NCBI GenBank assembly: GCA_024220505.1
Contig: JAKZZE010000005.1
Location: forward strand, 1,076,501-1,140,500
Length of the DNA: 64,000 nucleotides
Direction: 5' to 3'
Source of the DNA: Rhizopus arrhizus
Lineage: Eukaryota; Mucoromycota; Mucoromycetes; Mucorales; Rhizopodaceae
Both the position numbers and the translations under genes were made by a program. Positions 1 through 10,892 of this stretch are shown piece by piece (position 1 is the first letter of the stretch; the number at the start of each line of letters is the position of its first letter). The notes beneath the pieces were generated by a model. That model was given only the letters and a program-made list of their open reading frames with translations. It searched no databases and had not been told where the DNA came from.

Positions 1-314
1 ACTTGCCTTGGTCTGGTGTGGTAGCCAAGAGTTGCAAGGCAGGATGGGATCGTATTCGACAGATCAAGGAAAGGACACCTCTGAAAAGGATGTGTGTGGG
101 ATTACCTGTGGGTCTATTGCACTTTATAGAGTACACAAGAAGACTCGAATTTTATGATCGACCTGATTATGATTATTTGATTTCTCTCTTGACAGGCTGT
201 CTTTCTTCAGGTCCTTATTCTTCACTTGTCGAATTAAAGAATAATCAAAAGGCACGGTTGATGCATGAACTCTCTTCGGCTAATCAACGTTCTCCTATCT
301 CACATTGTTCATGA
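1..314 (+). CDS. Casein kinase 1 family protein kinase, C-terminal part (5' truncated by window)
   Basis: Only the last ~103 codons are present, reading from the window edge to a TGA at 312-314. Seen: LPWSG near the start, then RTPLKRMC, an LPVGLLHFIEYTRRLEF segment and RPDYDYLISLL. This is the pattern of the end of the CK1 kinase lobe (family form: LPWxGL, TPxxxLCxxLP, YxRxLxFxxxPDYxYL). CK1 enzymes are Ser/Thr kinases acting in vesicle traffic, DNA repair and signalling. After the lobe comes a short tail of about 35 residues ending SPISHCS, with no long Cys-rich or Gln-rich membrane tail as in Yck-type enzymes. No intron is visible in this part. The catalytic motifs lie outside the window, so the subfamily cannot be set. 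NRDE2 starts 254 bp downstream on the same strand. Confidence 0.75.
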   Translation, partial: LPWSGVVAKSCKAGWDRIRQIKERTPLKRMCVGLPVGLLHFIEYTRRLEFYDRPDYDYLISLLTGCLSSGPYSSLVELKNNQKARLMHELSSANQRSPISHCS

Positions 315-567
315 AAACTCATTTAATTCTTGTCAACTAAATAATAAAGAGATGTTGTATAATTTGATTGCCCTCGATATCTCAAAAAAATTAAAGATAT
401 TCAATGACTCTGAAAGTGATTTATCTTTACCTTTTCACTTTGAGTTGCTTTATTGTCCCCAAGAAATTGCTTTCGGACTTTGTACATTTCTACAATCAAC
501 TCTCACACAAAAAGCACTTCTTTTTCTTTTTCTTTTATTATTATTCTTTACTGCTTTTTCACTCATC

Positions 568-3500
568 ATGGACCCACATAAAAAGGTAGGGATGTCTTTT
601 CTTCACAAGTATTTTTTTAAGAAAAGCTTTTTTAGAATACATTACCTCCTCCACCTTCATTCAAATCAGCACCTGACTTTAGTCAATCAACCCTCAACAT
701 TCCATCGTTTTCAAGTGCACCTGATTTCACTAGCAAGGAATCCAAAAGCTCAAAAAGAGAATATGGACATGAATCAAGATCACCCAAACAATATACCAGT
801 CGATCGCGTTCTCCCACATACCGTTCATCCAAACGAACACGATCACGTTCACCTAAAAGACGCAGATCTCGTTCACCCAGAAGACGCAGATCTCGTTCAC
901 CCAGAAGATACAGATCTCGCTCACCTAAAAGGCACAGATCTCGTTCACCTAAACAAAAGAGATCATCTCATGACCCATCTTCTAAGCAAATGGTAAACAT
1001 TAACAAAAAAAAAATAAAAAAAAGCATAGCTTTCCTTATTTACTTTATATTTTTTAGTCTCGCCGCTCAAGACGATCACCTTCTCCAGTACCAATTCACA
1101 CGTAAAAAAAGAAAAAAAGAAAAAGATTATTGTTGACTTACATGTATTTTTTATGTTTTATATCAGTGGAGAGCTAAAAACAGGGTTTACATTTATAGTA
1201 GATAAACGAGGAGATCCGGATCTAGTCACCTACGGCACTACCCATACCTATGGTATTCCCTCCTTTCGTCGATCAGGAAGTAGGTTGCAGACACTTTATA
1301 GTATATAGGACTTATCATGATAAGTAGATGGAAGAGTGCTAGGTTATGATTGGAACGAGCGTATGACAATGAACCAAGGCAAAGCGGAGATTGTTGATAT
1401 AAGAACTTCTAAGGTATAAAAAAAAGGGAGGGAGAGGACTGAATGCCATTCCAACAGAATTACTTATCTTTGAGAAGCCTGCACGGTATACAGATTCCAC
1501 TTATACTTGGAAAGAAATGGACAAATCTATGAAACGGTAAAAAAAAAAAGAAAAGAAAAAGAAAAACATCGACTGATACTTGATGATGATCAGAATACAT
1601 ATAAAGCAAGGAGTCAATGAAGAGGATCCATTTTCATCTTCCACTGCCTTCATTCAATTAGCAGATGAAAAATTGAAAAAGAAGAAAAATGATTATGAAT
1701 CGCTTGTTTCTACCGGAGTGGACTATAGATCCTTAGAGGGCAATAAAGTACGAGCTGCGCATGAGGAGGATGAGGAGGAAGAAGAAGAAGAAGGCGAGAG
1801 TTATAATGATATGATTCGACGTCGTACGATTGAATTCAATCAGAGATTAGATCAAGAACCGGAGAATGTTCAACTCTGGTTAGACTTTATCCAATTTCAG
1901 GACGAGGCAGCCGAAGGTCTGTCAACAACCAAAAACCAAACCAGTCTTAACGAGGTCAAGATCAGTATCTTTCAAAAGGCACTCCAGCACAACCCAAGAG
2001 ATGAACGGCTCATCTTGGCCTATTTGGCATGCGGTGCCACTATCTGGGACACACTTTATTTATTAAGAGAGTGGGATCAACAGCTCAAGCTATACCCGGG
2101 TTCCATCAAGCTCTGGTCAGAATACATGAACACGAGGCAAACCAACTTTGCTAGCTTTTCGTTTACAGAATGCGTGGCTGTATTTGAAGATGCTCTGCGG
2201 GTACTAAAAGATCAACCAGGTGGTAGCAGAGAAGATAAGGAGTGTCTGTGTGTTTACGTGGTGCTAAGAGCGTGCTTGATGATGAAACAAGCTGGATATT
2301 ACGAAAGAGCCTACTCGATCATGCAGGCCATTGTGGAATACAATTTGTTTACACCAGCAGGAATGACGGACAAGTTGAATGCGTTTATGGAATTTTGGGA
2401 TGGAGAAGTACCCCGGTTTGGTGAGGAAGGAGCACAAGGATGGTGCCAGTATGTCTTGGAAAGAACAGAGCACGAGTATCCGGTGCAGCATCAAGAAGAA
2501 GAAGAGTTGGAAAGCATAAAGGATTGGATAAAGCGTGAAAGGGAGACGGATGAAACATGTCGGCTCCCTATGCGTATGTCGCAATTAGAGGACGGTCGTG
2601 TGGATGAGGATCCTTACCGTATCGTTTTGTTTGATGACATTCAACCCTTCCTGTTTAACATCTCTACCAACGCAGCTCGTCAGACACTGATTTATAGTCT
2701 CTTTGTCTTCTTAGGACTTGTCTATACGCCTCCTGATGTGGGCACCAATACCCACTTTTTCACAGACACCTTCACACAAAACGATTTACCTCTTGACCGA
2801 TTCTGGCCCCCACAAGATCACAATCGACCCTTGGTTTGGTATGTATCAGGTGTGCCGATGGAGCCTGAACAGGCAGTTGCAGAACAAGATCCATTTTCAA
2901 TCCCTCCCTCATATCCCATTGGACTGTCTGAACTTTTTGTTCAGCAGGGGCATTGGTTCAAAGCTCTCAAGAATAGGTATCCTTCAGTGGATCAAAAGTT
3001 TACGAAAAATGCCTTTGAACAACTACTCAAATTACAAAAAGACGTACATTTGACGCTTTGCTACCTATCTTTTGAATCCAATCGTGACTATAAAGCGTAA
3101 GTTACTATATGAAAATAACAAAATTATACTGACGTGGATTTCTGTAGTGGTCAAAGGTTGGCAAAGAATCTTTTGAAAGAGGAAAGAACAAACTTGGTGT
3201 TATGGACCGCTTATGCACAAATGGAAAAGAGCCATAACAAGATAGATAAGGCAAGTAAAAATGACATTTTCATCCAATTTTTTTTAACCATCAAATCAAC
3301 ACAGGCACGAAAAGTCTACATGACTGCATTGTCCATGTATCGTACTTTTAATGAATCAGAACAGTTTATGGCACCCGTGATGTACTGTATGTTTGCTAAA
3401 TTAGAAATGGAAAATGACAGAGCGGCTGAAGCGTTAAAGATTTTGGTTTCCATGTCAACTGATACATCTTATGGTAAGCTTACCGTTTTCTTGTTTCAAT

Positions 3501-4557
3501 TGTCTACTAAAAATGCATGTATGTAGATCACAACACACCACTGCCTACGACTCCTTCCGTATTAAAAGCAAGAGAGGTAAATGATTATGCATTCTAGCTT
3601 AAAACAAACGTACTAAATAGCCTGCTAGTACTTTGCACAAAGAACTTTACAATTATCTCTACTATCCGACTCCGAAGTGGAACGACAGGTAGGGATCAGT
3701 CTAGTCGTTTGCTCAGCCCTCTTTGAATACTTGAGCAGTGGTCTTGATCATGCATGTCGAGTATTTGAACGCGCTCTGGACTATATCAAAGAAAGGCAGG
3801 CAGAGAGAGGCTATGTGTCTGAAATCATCATGACCGAATACGCCAACATTCTATACCGACATACGAAATATCATCAATTTGAAGGTGGATTTCAACCGCG
3901 TATCATGAGAGGTGTCATGGAGAGGTCCATTCAATTATTTCCTAACAATACCATGTTTTTTGCATTTTATATTTGGAATGAATCAAGAGCTAAAGTATTC
4001 AATCGAGTTCAAAAGCTGTTTAATGATTCTCTTAGCAAGTAAGTGTTTTTTATTTTAAATAATCCATCTATTTCTAATTGTATATTTTCTAGGGAATCCA
4101 ATGTTGTATTATGGTTATCTGCTATATACAATGAATTACATCGATATAAGCCATATCAAACCAATTTAGTAAGAGATTTATTCGAAAGAGCCATTCAAGA
4201 TGTCAAGTAAATAGTATTAAAGCATCTTGATTATGAATGTCATATTAATCGCATACTGTAGTACCAAGAGTTCAATTATTATTTGGAAAAATTATATTGA
4301 ATTTGAATTAATGCAAAAGAATATAGAAAAGGCAAAGGCTCTATTTTACAGATCTTTAAGAGACTGTCCTTGGTCAAAAGGTAAAGCGCATGAAATACAC
4401 ATGAAGTAGAAGCTAAATTTTTTGTCTCTCAGAATTATATTTGCTTGGAATTAATAGCTTTAAGCAAACTATGGACAATAAGGAATTGAATGAATTGGCA
4501 AGTTTAATGATCGAAAAAGAAATTCGACTTCGAAACCCAATAACAGATTTAATATAA
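568..4557 (+). CDS. NRDE2: NRDE-2 family RNA-surveillance protein (HAT-repeat)
   Basis: Fourteen exons in a consistent reading frame: 568-585, 636-992, 1058-1101, 1167-1279, 1328-1413, 1427-1536, 1594-3096, 3148-3250, 3305-3473, 3527-3576, 3629-4038, 4093-4206, 4262-4380 and 4433-4557, giving about 1106 aa (human NRDE2 is of similar size). The N-terminus (exon 2) is an RS domain with repeated RSRSP units. It is followed by the family's FIVDKRGDPD...YG...YGIPSFRRSG block, then EFNQRLDQEPENVQLWLDF and many HAT/TPR-like helices (LWSEYM, ARKVYMTAL, VFERALDY, LWLSAIYNEL). The C-terminus EKEIRLRNPITDL fits the family end. Known role: nuclear RNA silencing and surveillance with the Mtr4/exosome pathway and splicing factors. 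Odd: the join 1413/1427 leaves a 13-nt gap with an in-frame TAA, and intron 3251-3304 is GC-AG (see findings). The start at 568 is the only ATG feeding the RS exon. Confidence 0.88.
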
Positions 4558-5079
4558 AAAACCTATATTTTTGTAAAAAGAAAAAAAAAACACAGAAATT
4601 CATAAGGCACGTAAAAGTGATGTTCGACTTGAGAACCATGTGTCTTGGTTGATTTCAGAAATCAATAAAAAAAAAAAAGACGCTTACTGCTGAAGTGTGT
4701 TGTATACTGCTAGCTGATTATTAGTTTATTAGCATTTCACACGGAAAGAAGTAAAATGACAAGTTCCAAAAGTAAAGGCAAAAAGCTGGGCATGCTCAGT
4801 TAATATAAGATGAAAGCTTCTAGCCCAGAAGCAAGCAAATCCTCAAGCAGCCATGCCTTTTTTAAAATAAAACTTTGCCAAATAATCTTATACAACAGTA
4901 GCAAAAATCTAAACATTGAGGAGGGGGAGGTTCTTTGCTGTACTGTTACATTGTCTTTTACACGATAGACTTCACTGTAGCCTCAGCAGGTTCTCACATG
5001 ACCGTGAGACGATTTACTTGCAAAATACACTTTTACAGAAAAAAAAAACTCCCCCTTGCAACCTTGTTTTATTTTAAAG
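4558..5079. other. Intergenic, no gene seen
   Basis: This spacer lies between NRDE2 and HMG-CoA lyase. It is AT-rich with short A-runs. A 16-codon ORF starting at 4757 is too short to support. It presumably contains the NRDE2 terminator and the HMG-CoA lyase promoter, but no specific element was recognised. Confidence 0.5.
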
Positions 5080-6251
5080 ATGCTGTCAAAAATATATGCA
5101 AAGACTTTGACTAAAAACTTGGTATTGAGTAATAACACAATAAAGAGATTCACACTCACTTTGAAAAGTTCCCAACTGCTGCAAAACGAAATTATGCCAA
5201 CCATGCTTTTAGGGATTTCGTAAAGATAGTTGAAGTAGGACCTAGAGACGGTTTACAAAACGAAAAAACACTTGTACCTGCATCTGTTAAGGTAAAGTTA
5301 GTAGAAATGCTGTCCAATGATGGCTTACCTGCAGTTGAGGTAACAAGTTTTGTTAGCCCCAAATGGGTACCTCAGGTAAAACAAAGACACCAAGGAAAAA
5401 AAAAAAAAAAAAGATAGGCCACTTATGCTTAGATTAGATGGGCGATAACAAAGAAGTTTTTACATCTTTTCAAAAAAAGTTGGGAGTGGATTATCCAGTA
5501 TTAGTACCAAATTTGAAAGGTCTTGCTGGCGCAACAGCTGCTGGAGCTAAAGAGGTTGCTTTATTTACCGCTGTTACCGATACATTTAATCGAAAAAATA
5601 CCAATTGCTCAACTGAAGAATCTCTTGCAAGAGCAAAGGATATCATAAAAGAAGCTTTAGATCAAAACTTAAAAGTGAGAGGGTAAAAATACAGACCGAT
5701 AGTGTTGTTATTACCTTCCTAAACTGTATATTAGTTATCTATCTTGTGTTTTAGGCTGTCCTTATGAAGGAAGCGTGAATCCTGAAAAAGTGGCTTCTTT
5801 AGCAAAGGAATTGTACGAAGCAGGATGTTATGAGATCAGCTTAGGCGATACGATTGGTGTAGGTACAGCTGGATCCATGGGCACCTTACTGGAACATGTG
5901 TTAAAAGTGGTGCCTGCTCATACTGTTGCTGTACACTGTCATGATACGTATGGACAAGCATTAGCTAATATCTTGAAGGCCTTAGAGTACGGCATACGAG
6001 TGGTCGATAGTTCTGTTGCGGGTTTAGGTGGATGCCCTTATGCACCCGGTGCCAAGGGTAATGTAGCAACAGAGGACGTAGTTTATATGTTGCACGGATT
6101 GGGATATAAAACAAATGTCAATCTTGACAGCTTAATCGAGACAGGCCAATGGATCTCTGATAAACTGGGTAGGCCGACTAGTTCTAGAGCAGGTGCAGCA
6201 TTGATGTTGGCTAAAAAGCGTCAACAAGAATTAGAAAAATCAAAATTATAA
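5080..6251 (+). CDS. HMGCL: Hydroxymethylglutaryl-CoA lyase, likely mitochondrial and peroxisomal
   Basis: The enzyme cleaves HMG-CoA to acetoacetate and acetyl-CoA in leucine breakdown. Exons 5080-5121, 5169-5375, 5438-5682 and 5735-6251 give 336 aa (human 325). Seen: [15 protein letters not shown] with the metal-binding Asp, [31 protein letters not shown] spanning the last splice, [19 protein letters not shown] with the metal-binding His pair, and [15 protein letters not shown], the lyase signature with the active-site Cys. The first exon ([13 protein letters not shown]) is basic and amphipathic like a mitochondrial presequence. The protein ends SKL, a canonical PTS1. The acceptor at 5734 was chosen over the later ttttag because it restores YLSCV. 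The exon 1/2 join (47-nt intron) is inferred from frame alone, so the first 14 residues are the least certain part. Confidence 0.93.
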
Positions 6252-8235
6252 TTAAAGCAAAGCATGTTTTACATTTAACTCAGAAAAGAATGTAAATTGA
6301 AAGCTTCCAGATAACATTTTTAACTTGATGTATAATTGAAAATGAGCTATCTTTATTTTAGAGACAAAAGCAATGAGTAAAACTAAATAAAGTCCCTTTT
6401 TTGTAGATGAACTGTAATTTGTATTGGACAAAGCATGAATAAACAAACTTACATTAATGCACGTTTGTATAACGTGTGATTCAAAAACAACTTTATCCAT
6501 CTTATTCCCTCTTTAGTTTGTAGCAATACTGTACTTGAAAACTTTCTGCCAGCTGAATTAAGTTATTTGTCAAACTCTGGTAACTGTTTTGTGTGCTTAA
6601 ATTTTACGTTTAACAGCTGATTGCCAAGAAAACATACAGGCACGCTAGATAAATAGTTATGCTAACTTGTGGGGGGGGGGTTTTCCCAATACAACTGAAC
6701 TTTTATTCTTTTTAAATTATTGTCGAAATATGTGCTCGTTAAGTTTGTGCTTTGCATGTTCAATCAATCCATAGAGAAGATAAGTAAAAATCAGCTTTAC
6801 TTAATTATCCAATGAAGACCCTGAACAATGCGAAAAATCAGAAGTTTTGAACAAACTAAATCCTTAGAATAGGGATTATTTTAGTAGTACAAAAATCAAC
6901 TGCACAACATAAAACACTTAAACCAGCTGAAGTTTTTTTTTGTGGTTGCACATTGCAGTTATATAAACACATCTCTTAACAGTTTGCCACTGTACCGAGA
7001 TAACATAAAAACAGTTTGAAAGGGAGGACTGAAGGATTTATCATCTCAAGATTGCATTTTAGCGATCCTTCAATATATTATGAAGAAATGTTAAAGCAAT
7101 ACCGTCTACTAAAAGCAAAAATTTCTTTATCTAATTTGCATGTGTGAGAATTTTTTATAGCCCCTTATTCTAGACTATATATTACCCACGATAATATAAA
7201 TTTTTTTTTTGAAAATCACTCGGTTTTCTCGATTGTTTAAGTAGAATAGATACATGTTAAAACTGGACTCTAGCTCAAAAGATGCCTCTTTTGTTTATTG
7301 ATGAAGCGTAATCTTACGCCAAAAATGAGAAACAATGGGCAAAACAAGTAGTTTAGAAGACATGTCGTAGTAAAACAGTCAAAAATAAGGCTACAATAGG
7401 TGTTACAAGTTTATGCATTTTTGTTTATATTATCATGTGAAGGGTTTTATAAGAAGAAAAAAAAAACAAAAAGAAACGGAAAAGTTGAAGTTACTAACAA
7501 AAAAAAAAGGACTAGTATTTAAGAGTAACCATCTAAATTGAAGATGATGTGATCTCTAGCAACTGTTCACTTCATTCATCTCATAAGAAACATTGATCAG
7601 TATGTAAGTGCGGAAAGCCATTGATTATGCTTTCGTTTGTCAATTGAGGCCCCGTGAAATTCAAAACCATAAAATAATCATTTGTTTACATGTAGACCAA
7701 ACCATATGATTTTGGTTTACTAGTAAGGGAGATGATGAATAATAAATATGACAATGTCTATGTCAATACGATCTCGAAGTTTCTACAATATAAACTACTC
7801 AGCTGTAATACAAGTCTTGTTTTCAGAACATATTGGCTTTTCGAAATAGACTTTCAGCTCATAAAAAATTTCTAGTTGATCAAGGTTGACAATCGTTTTG
7901 CTTTATGTTTACCTTGGATGTCAAATTCCTTAGGCTTGAGTAAATAATTTATAGCACCAAAATAATTTTTTTGAGCCTTGTAGAACAATAACTACGAAGC
8001 TTGACAATGATATGCATAAACAAAAGAAAACCGCTTACGATCAACCACTTCCTAATCATTTCTTCCTCATTTTCGTTGCTATGCTACCTGATCAATACAA
8101 AGATTTCTATATCCAAAGCTCTTTTGAAGGCAGCAAAGCCTTTTTTTCAGAAACCCTACCTCTCAATGGGATGTCAAAAATTACTTTAAATTAACTCATA
8201 ACCATTTAAATAAGAACAAGAAGTATAACAATATC
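6252..8235. other. Gene-poor AT-rich spacer
   Basis: About 2 kb without an exon I can support. It holds a G10 run near 6670, several short A/T runs and short chance ORFs. An ORF at 8012-8194 (MHKQKKTAYDQPLPNHFF...) has no recognised family. It might be a 5' exon or leader of the gene that follows at 8236. Confidence 0.45.
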
Positions 8236-8889
8236 ATGAGTGATTATGTTCACAATCTTGAATGGATTAGCAATATTGAAGGGCTCCCAAATGCAGTAAA
8301 GGTGTACGTTTTACACCTTAAGAATGAAAAAAAAGATAAATACACATATGCGCAAATTTATTGTAACCTAGTCTAATTTATTTTCTGTAGCCCACAAAAA
8401 GCGAAATGAAGACATGGGGTGCTAAGCCCAGAAAACAAGGCAACAATATCACCATTAATGTTTCCGGTGTCAACAGAGGTATTATTGTCGCCTCCAGCAA
8501 GGTAGTGTAAAGCTAATGCATACGAATAATATAAATGTTCTTACGTTCAATTATTAGAACAGCCGCATCATTCAAATAACATAGGCCATAAGAGAAATTT
8601 AGAAGAGATAGAAGAAGAGGAAGAAGAAGGAGGAGGAGGAAAAGAGGAGCTTGAAGAAGAAAGAGAAGAGGAAATTCAAGAAGAAGAAAAGGTAAATATA
8701 TCAGTATGACTTGAGTCATGCAAAGATCGTCAATCGCAATGAATGTGAAAGTGATATCATTACATTTGACTTTTCACTTTTATACTATCAGTAAATGAGC
8801 AATCTCTAATACCTAAATATTAGAACAATAGCTTCTGGAATGATTGGGTGATTTTTTTTAAAAAACAAGAAAGGCTTACACCCATACAG
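8236..8889 (+). CDS. Unrecognised gene, four phase-0 exons (3' end unresolved)
   Basis: I do not recognise a family. Four candidate exons join with no phase shift: 8236-8301, 8391-8501, 8563-8691 and 8824-8889. All introns are GT-AG and 61-132 nt long, and every exon length is a multiple of three. The product starts MSDYVHNLEWISNIEG, has a basic and Asn/Ile-rich centre (KPRKQGNNITINVSGVNRG), then a very acidic Glu/Gly tract (about 25 of 43 residues in exon 3) and an aromatic NNSFWNDWVIFFKKQE segment. No stop codon was found for exon 4, so the gene must continue, possibly into the locus at 9305-10608. The acidic tract suggests a nuclear or nucleic-acid-related protein, but that is weak inference. 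Confidence 0.42.
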
Positions 8890-9304
8890 GTAAGAAATCA
8901 AAGATACTGTCGTATTTACCTCATTAAATGCTTATTATTCGTACGAGATTACTCAGATCTTATATAAGAAATAACAAGTATTGAATACATAATATTATTA
9001 CATATTCCCTAAAACTCTTATACAATGTTCAAGCTCAATACTAAAATTGACCTTGAACTCACTTCGGTCCTTAAATAATTTCATTTCCTATATAAAGGCG
9101 TAGTTTGATTAAATGGGTTCTTTCTCTCGTCTTGAAATCTAATAAAGAGGTTACATGTGACTCATTCACTAGTTTTCGTTTGGTTCATACCGCTCTCAGA
9201 CATGTGACTCTTATTATAATTTATAAATAAAAATAAACAAAAAAAAAGTTTTCAAGTACTATTTCCTTTTTATTTCTCACTTTATTATCTGCAAATATCT
9301 TAGA

Positions 9305-10608
9305 TACTTTGCTATACATTTGCTTAATCCAAGCTGTTGATAGCCTTGAATCACATAAAGTGATTAGATGCGGAAAAATTGTTTCCCTCAGGCCATATTT
9401 GAACCGACGAATATATAGAATGCACGTAAAAAATCATCAAGATGCAAGCGCTGGTCCTCTTTTATCAGAAACATGTATCAAATACATTGATACTGTTATA
9501 GACAGCGTAAGATTGAGCAAGGCTGCCATTAGAAAATGTTGTCTAACAAAATAACTTTATAGAACACTCTTGATGAGTTTAAGAAGAAGCAACATTTGGT
9601 TTTCTAGAAGCAGTCTTAAAAGCCATGTAAATATAACTTCATCGACTAGAACTAAAATGACCTAATCTTATCTTATTCATAGCCATGTCGGTTACCTTGC
9701 CAAGCAAGATTTGTGCGATGGAGAGGCCACATTCAATAGCTTATTGCTATATCCCTTTTTGAATGCCGTCTGCTTTTTTGTTGCTGAGTCTGTTGCTGGA
9801 AGCAACGTTGAATTTAAGGTTGGTGAAGCCTTCCTCAAGTCAATGAGCAAGCAGTTGAAAAATTCCAACGCCATTAATGACAGCTGTCAGTACAAGGCTG
9901 ATGGTATTCTAAAGATGTATTTGGATAAAGAAGTTGAAGTTGCTCTTTTGGAGACATCGTCTCATTTTTGCAGCAAAGACAAAGCAAAAAGCAGCTTTGA
10001 TCATCACAAGGGTGCTTATGGTGCCCTTGCTATGCTAAAGAACATTGCAGATGAATATTGCTTTGCAACCGCTGAGACTTTCAGTAGGTTGAAAGTAATA
10101 TTCATCCATGCTGCAGGTAAAAGAAAAAATTGAATCCTTTGTGTTGGTTTAGATACAGTTCACTTAGCTCATATTGTTTTAGATGACAAGATATTTCTTT
10201 GGAGCATTCGTTTCATTCAAGAATGCTCGATATTCGAGATGTGGGAAGAGAAGGCCCTCCAGATCAACACATCCCCTTCTGCTAAATCTACTTTTATTCC
10301 TGAATGTATAACATTCTATCTGTACATGAAGGTATTGATTGTATTTGTTTCTGTTTTATATTACAATCTACTAACAGAAACCATATCAACGATAGGAGGT
10401 ATTAAGCAATACGGCTAGTTGTGTACTTCAGCTCAAAGCAGAACATGAAGAAGTACTAAGGCAATGTAGATTCAGGGCCACAAAGCCAAGCCCTACCTTG
10501 AAATCAATAGTCAAGCCGTCCATCTTAAAGCTGACCGAAGAAGAAGACAAGTCTGGAATGGCTGAGCTTGGCCCTTTCTACTCTAACCCTCCTTCACCAG
10601 AAGCTTAA
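9305..10608 (+). CDS. Conserved-looking mucoralean hypothetical protein with nuclease-like motif
   Basis: The family is unnamed. Well-supported exons are 9683-10116, 10153-10331 and 10396-10608, ending in TAA. An upstream coding block sits at about 9309-9551 (SLESHKVIRCGKIVSLRPYL...CIKYIDTVIDSVRL), and its join to exon 9683 is unresolved. Segments that read like a folded domain are GEATFNSLLLYPFL, KADGILKMYLDKEVEVALLETSS, KSSFDHHKGAYGALAMLKNI and FSRLKVIFIHAAG. The order ADG...E-V-ALLET-S resembles the D...ExK-type core of PD-(D/E)XK-fold nucleases, with Thr in place of Lys; this is inference only. The tail is Pro/Ser-rich (SNPPSPEA). The acceptor at 10395 was chosen because the earlier one at 10376 leaves an in-frame TAG. 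The gene may be the 3' half of the one starting at 8236. Confidence 0.5.
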
Positions 10609-10892
10609 TAAAACAACTCGTACTGTATGCATGCTTAAAGCAAGATTTTTCTTATTCTGTTGGTATTTGAGCAATTGATCTAATTTTTTTTTATTTTATA
10701 AAGAGAGGGTTTTGTTTTGACAATACAAGTCATTAGCTAAAATAGTCGGTGCACACTTTAAGTGCCCTTGCCTGCTGATAAGTGTTAGATACTACTTGTA
10801 TCAAACATTATCTAAGTAGCTTTTTTAATACACAGGCTTGTTTTGAATTCAAACTCATCTTTAACATGTTATTTTGTTTATAAACAAATGCT
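10609..10892. other. Short intergenic spacer
   Basis: No gene is seen. The spacer has T-rich stretches and lies between the unknown locus and the LRR gene on the same strand. It presumably contains a terminator and a promoter. Confidence 0.4.

Noticed and set aside
265..996. 243-aa ORF with HPEDADLVHPEDTDLAHLKG-type repeats
   Set aside because: It is the shifted-frame shadow of the NRDE2 RS-domain exon (636-992), whose correct frame gives RSRSP units and joins to downstream exons.
6252..8235. Possible tRNA or CRISPR-like repeats in the long spacer
   Set aside because: No A/B-box pair with a foldable cloverleaf and no regularly spaced direct repeats.
10376..10398. In-frame TAG suggesting a pseudogene in the 9.3-10.6 kb locus
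   Set aside because: The TAG is removed if the intron from 10332 uses the acceptor at 10395, which keeps phase.
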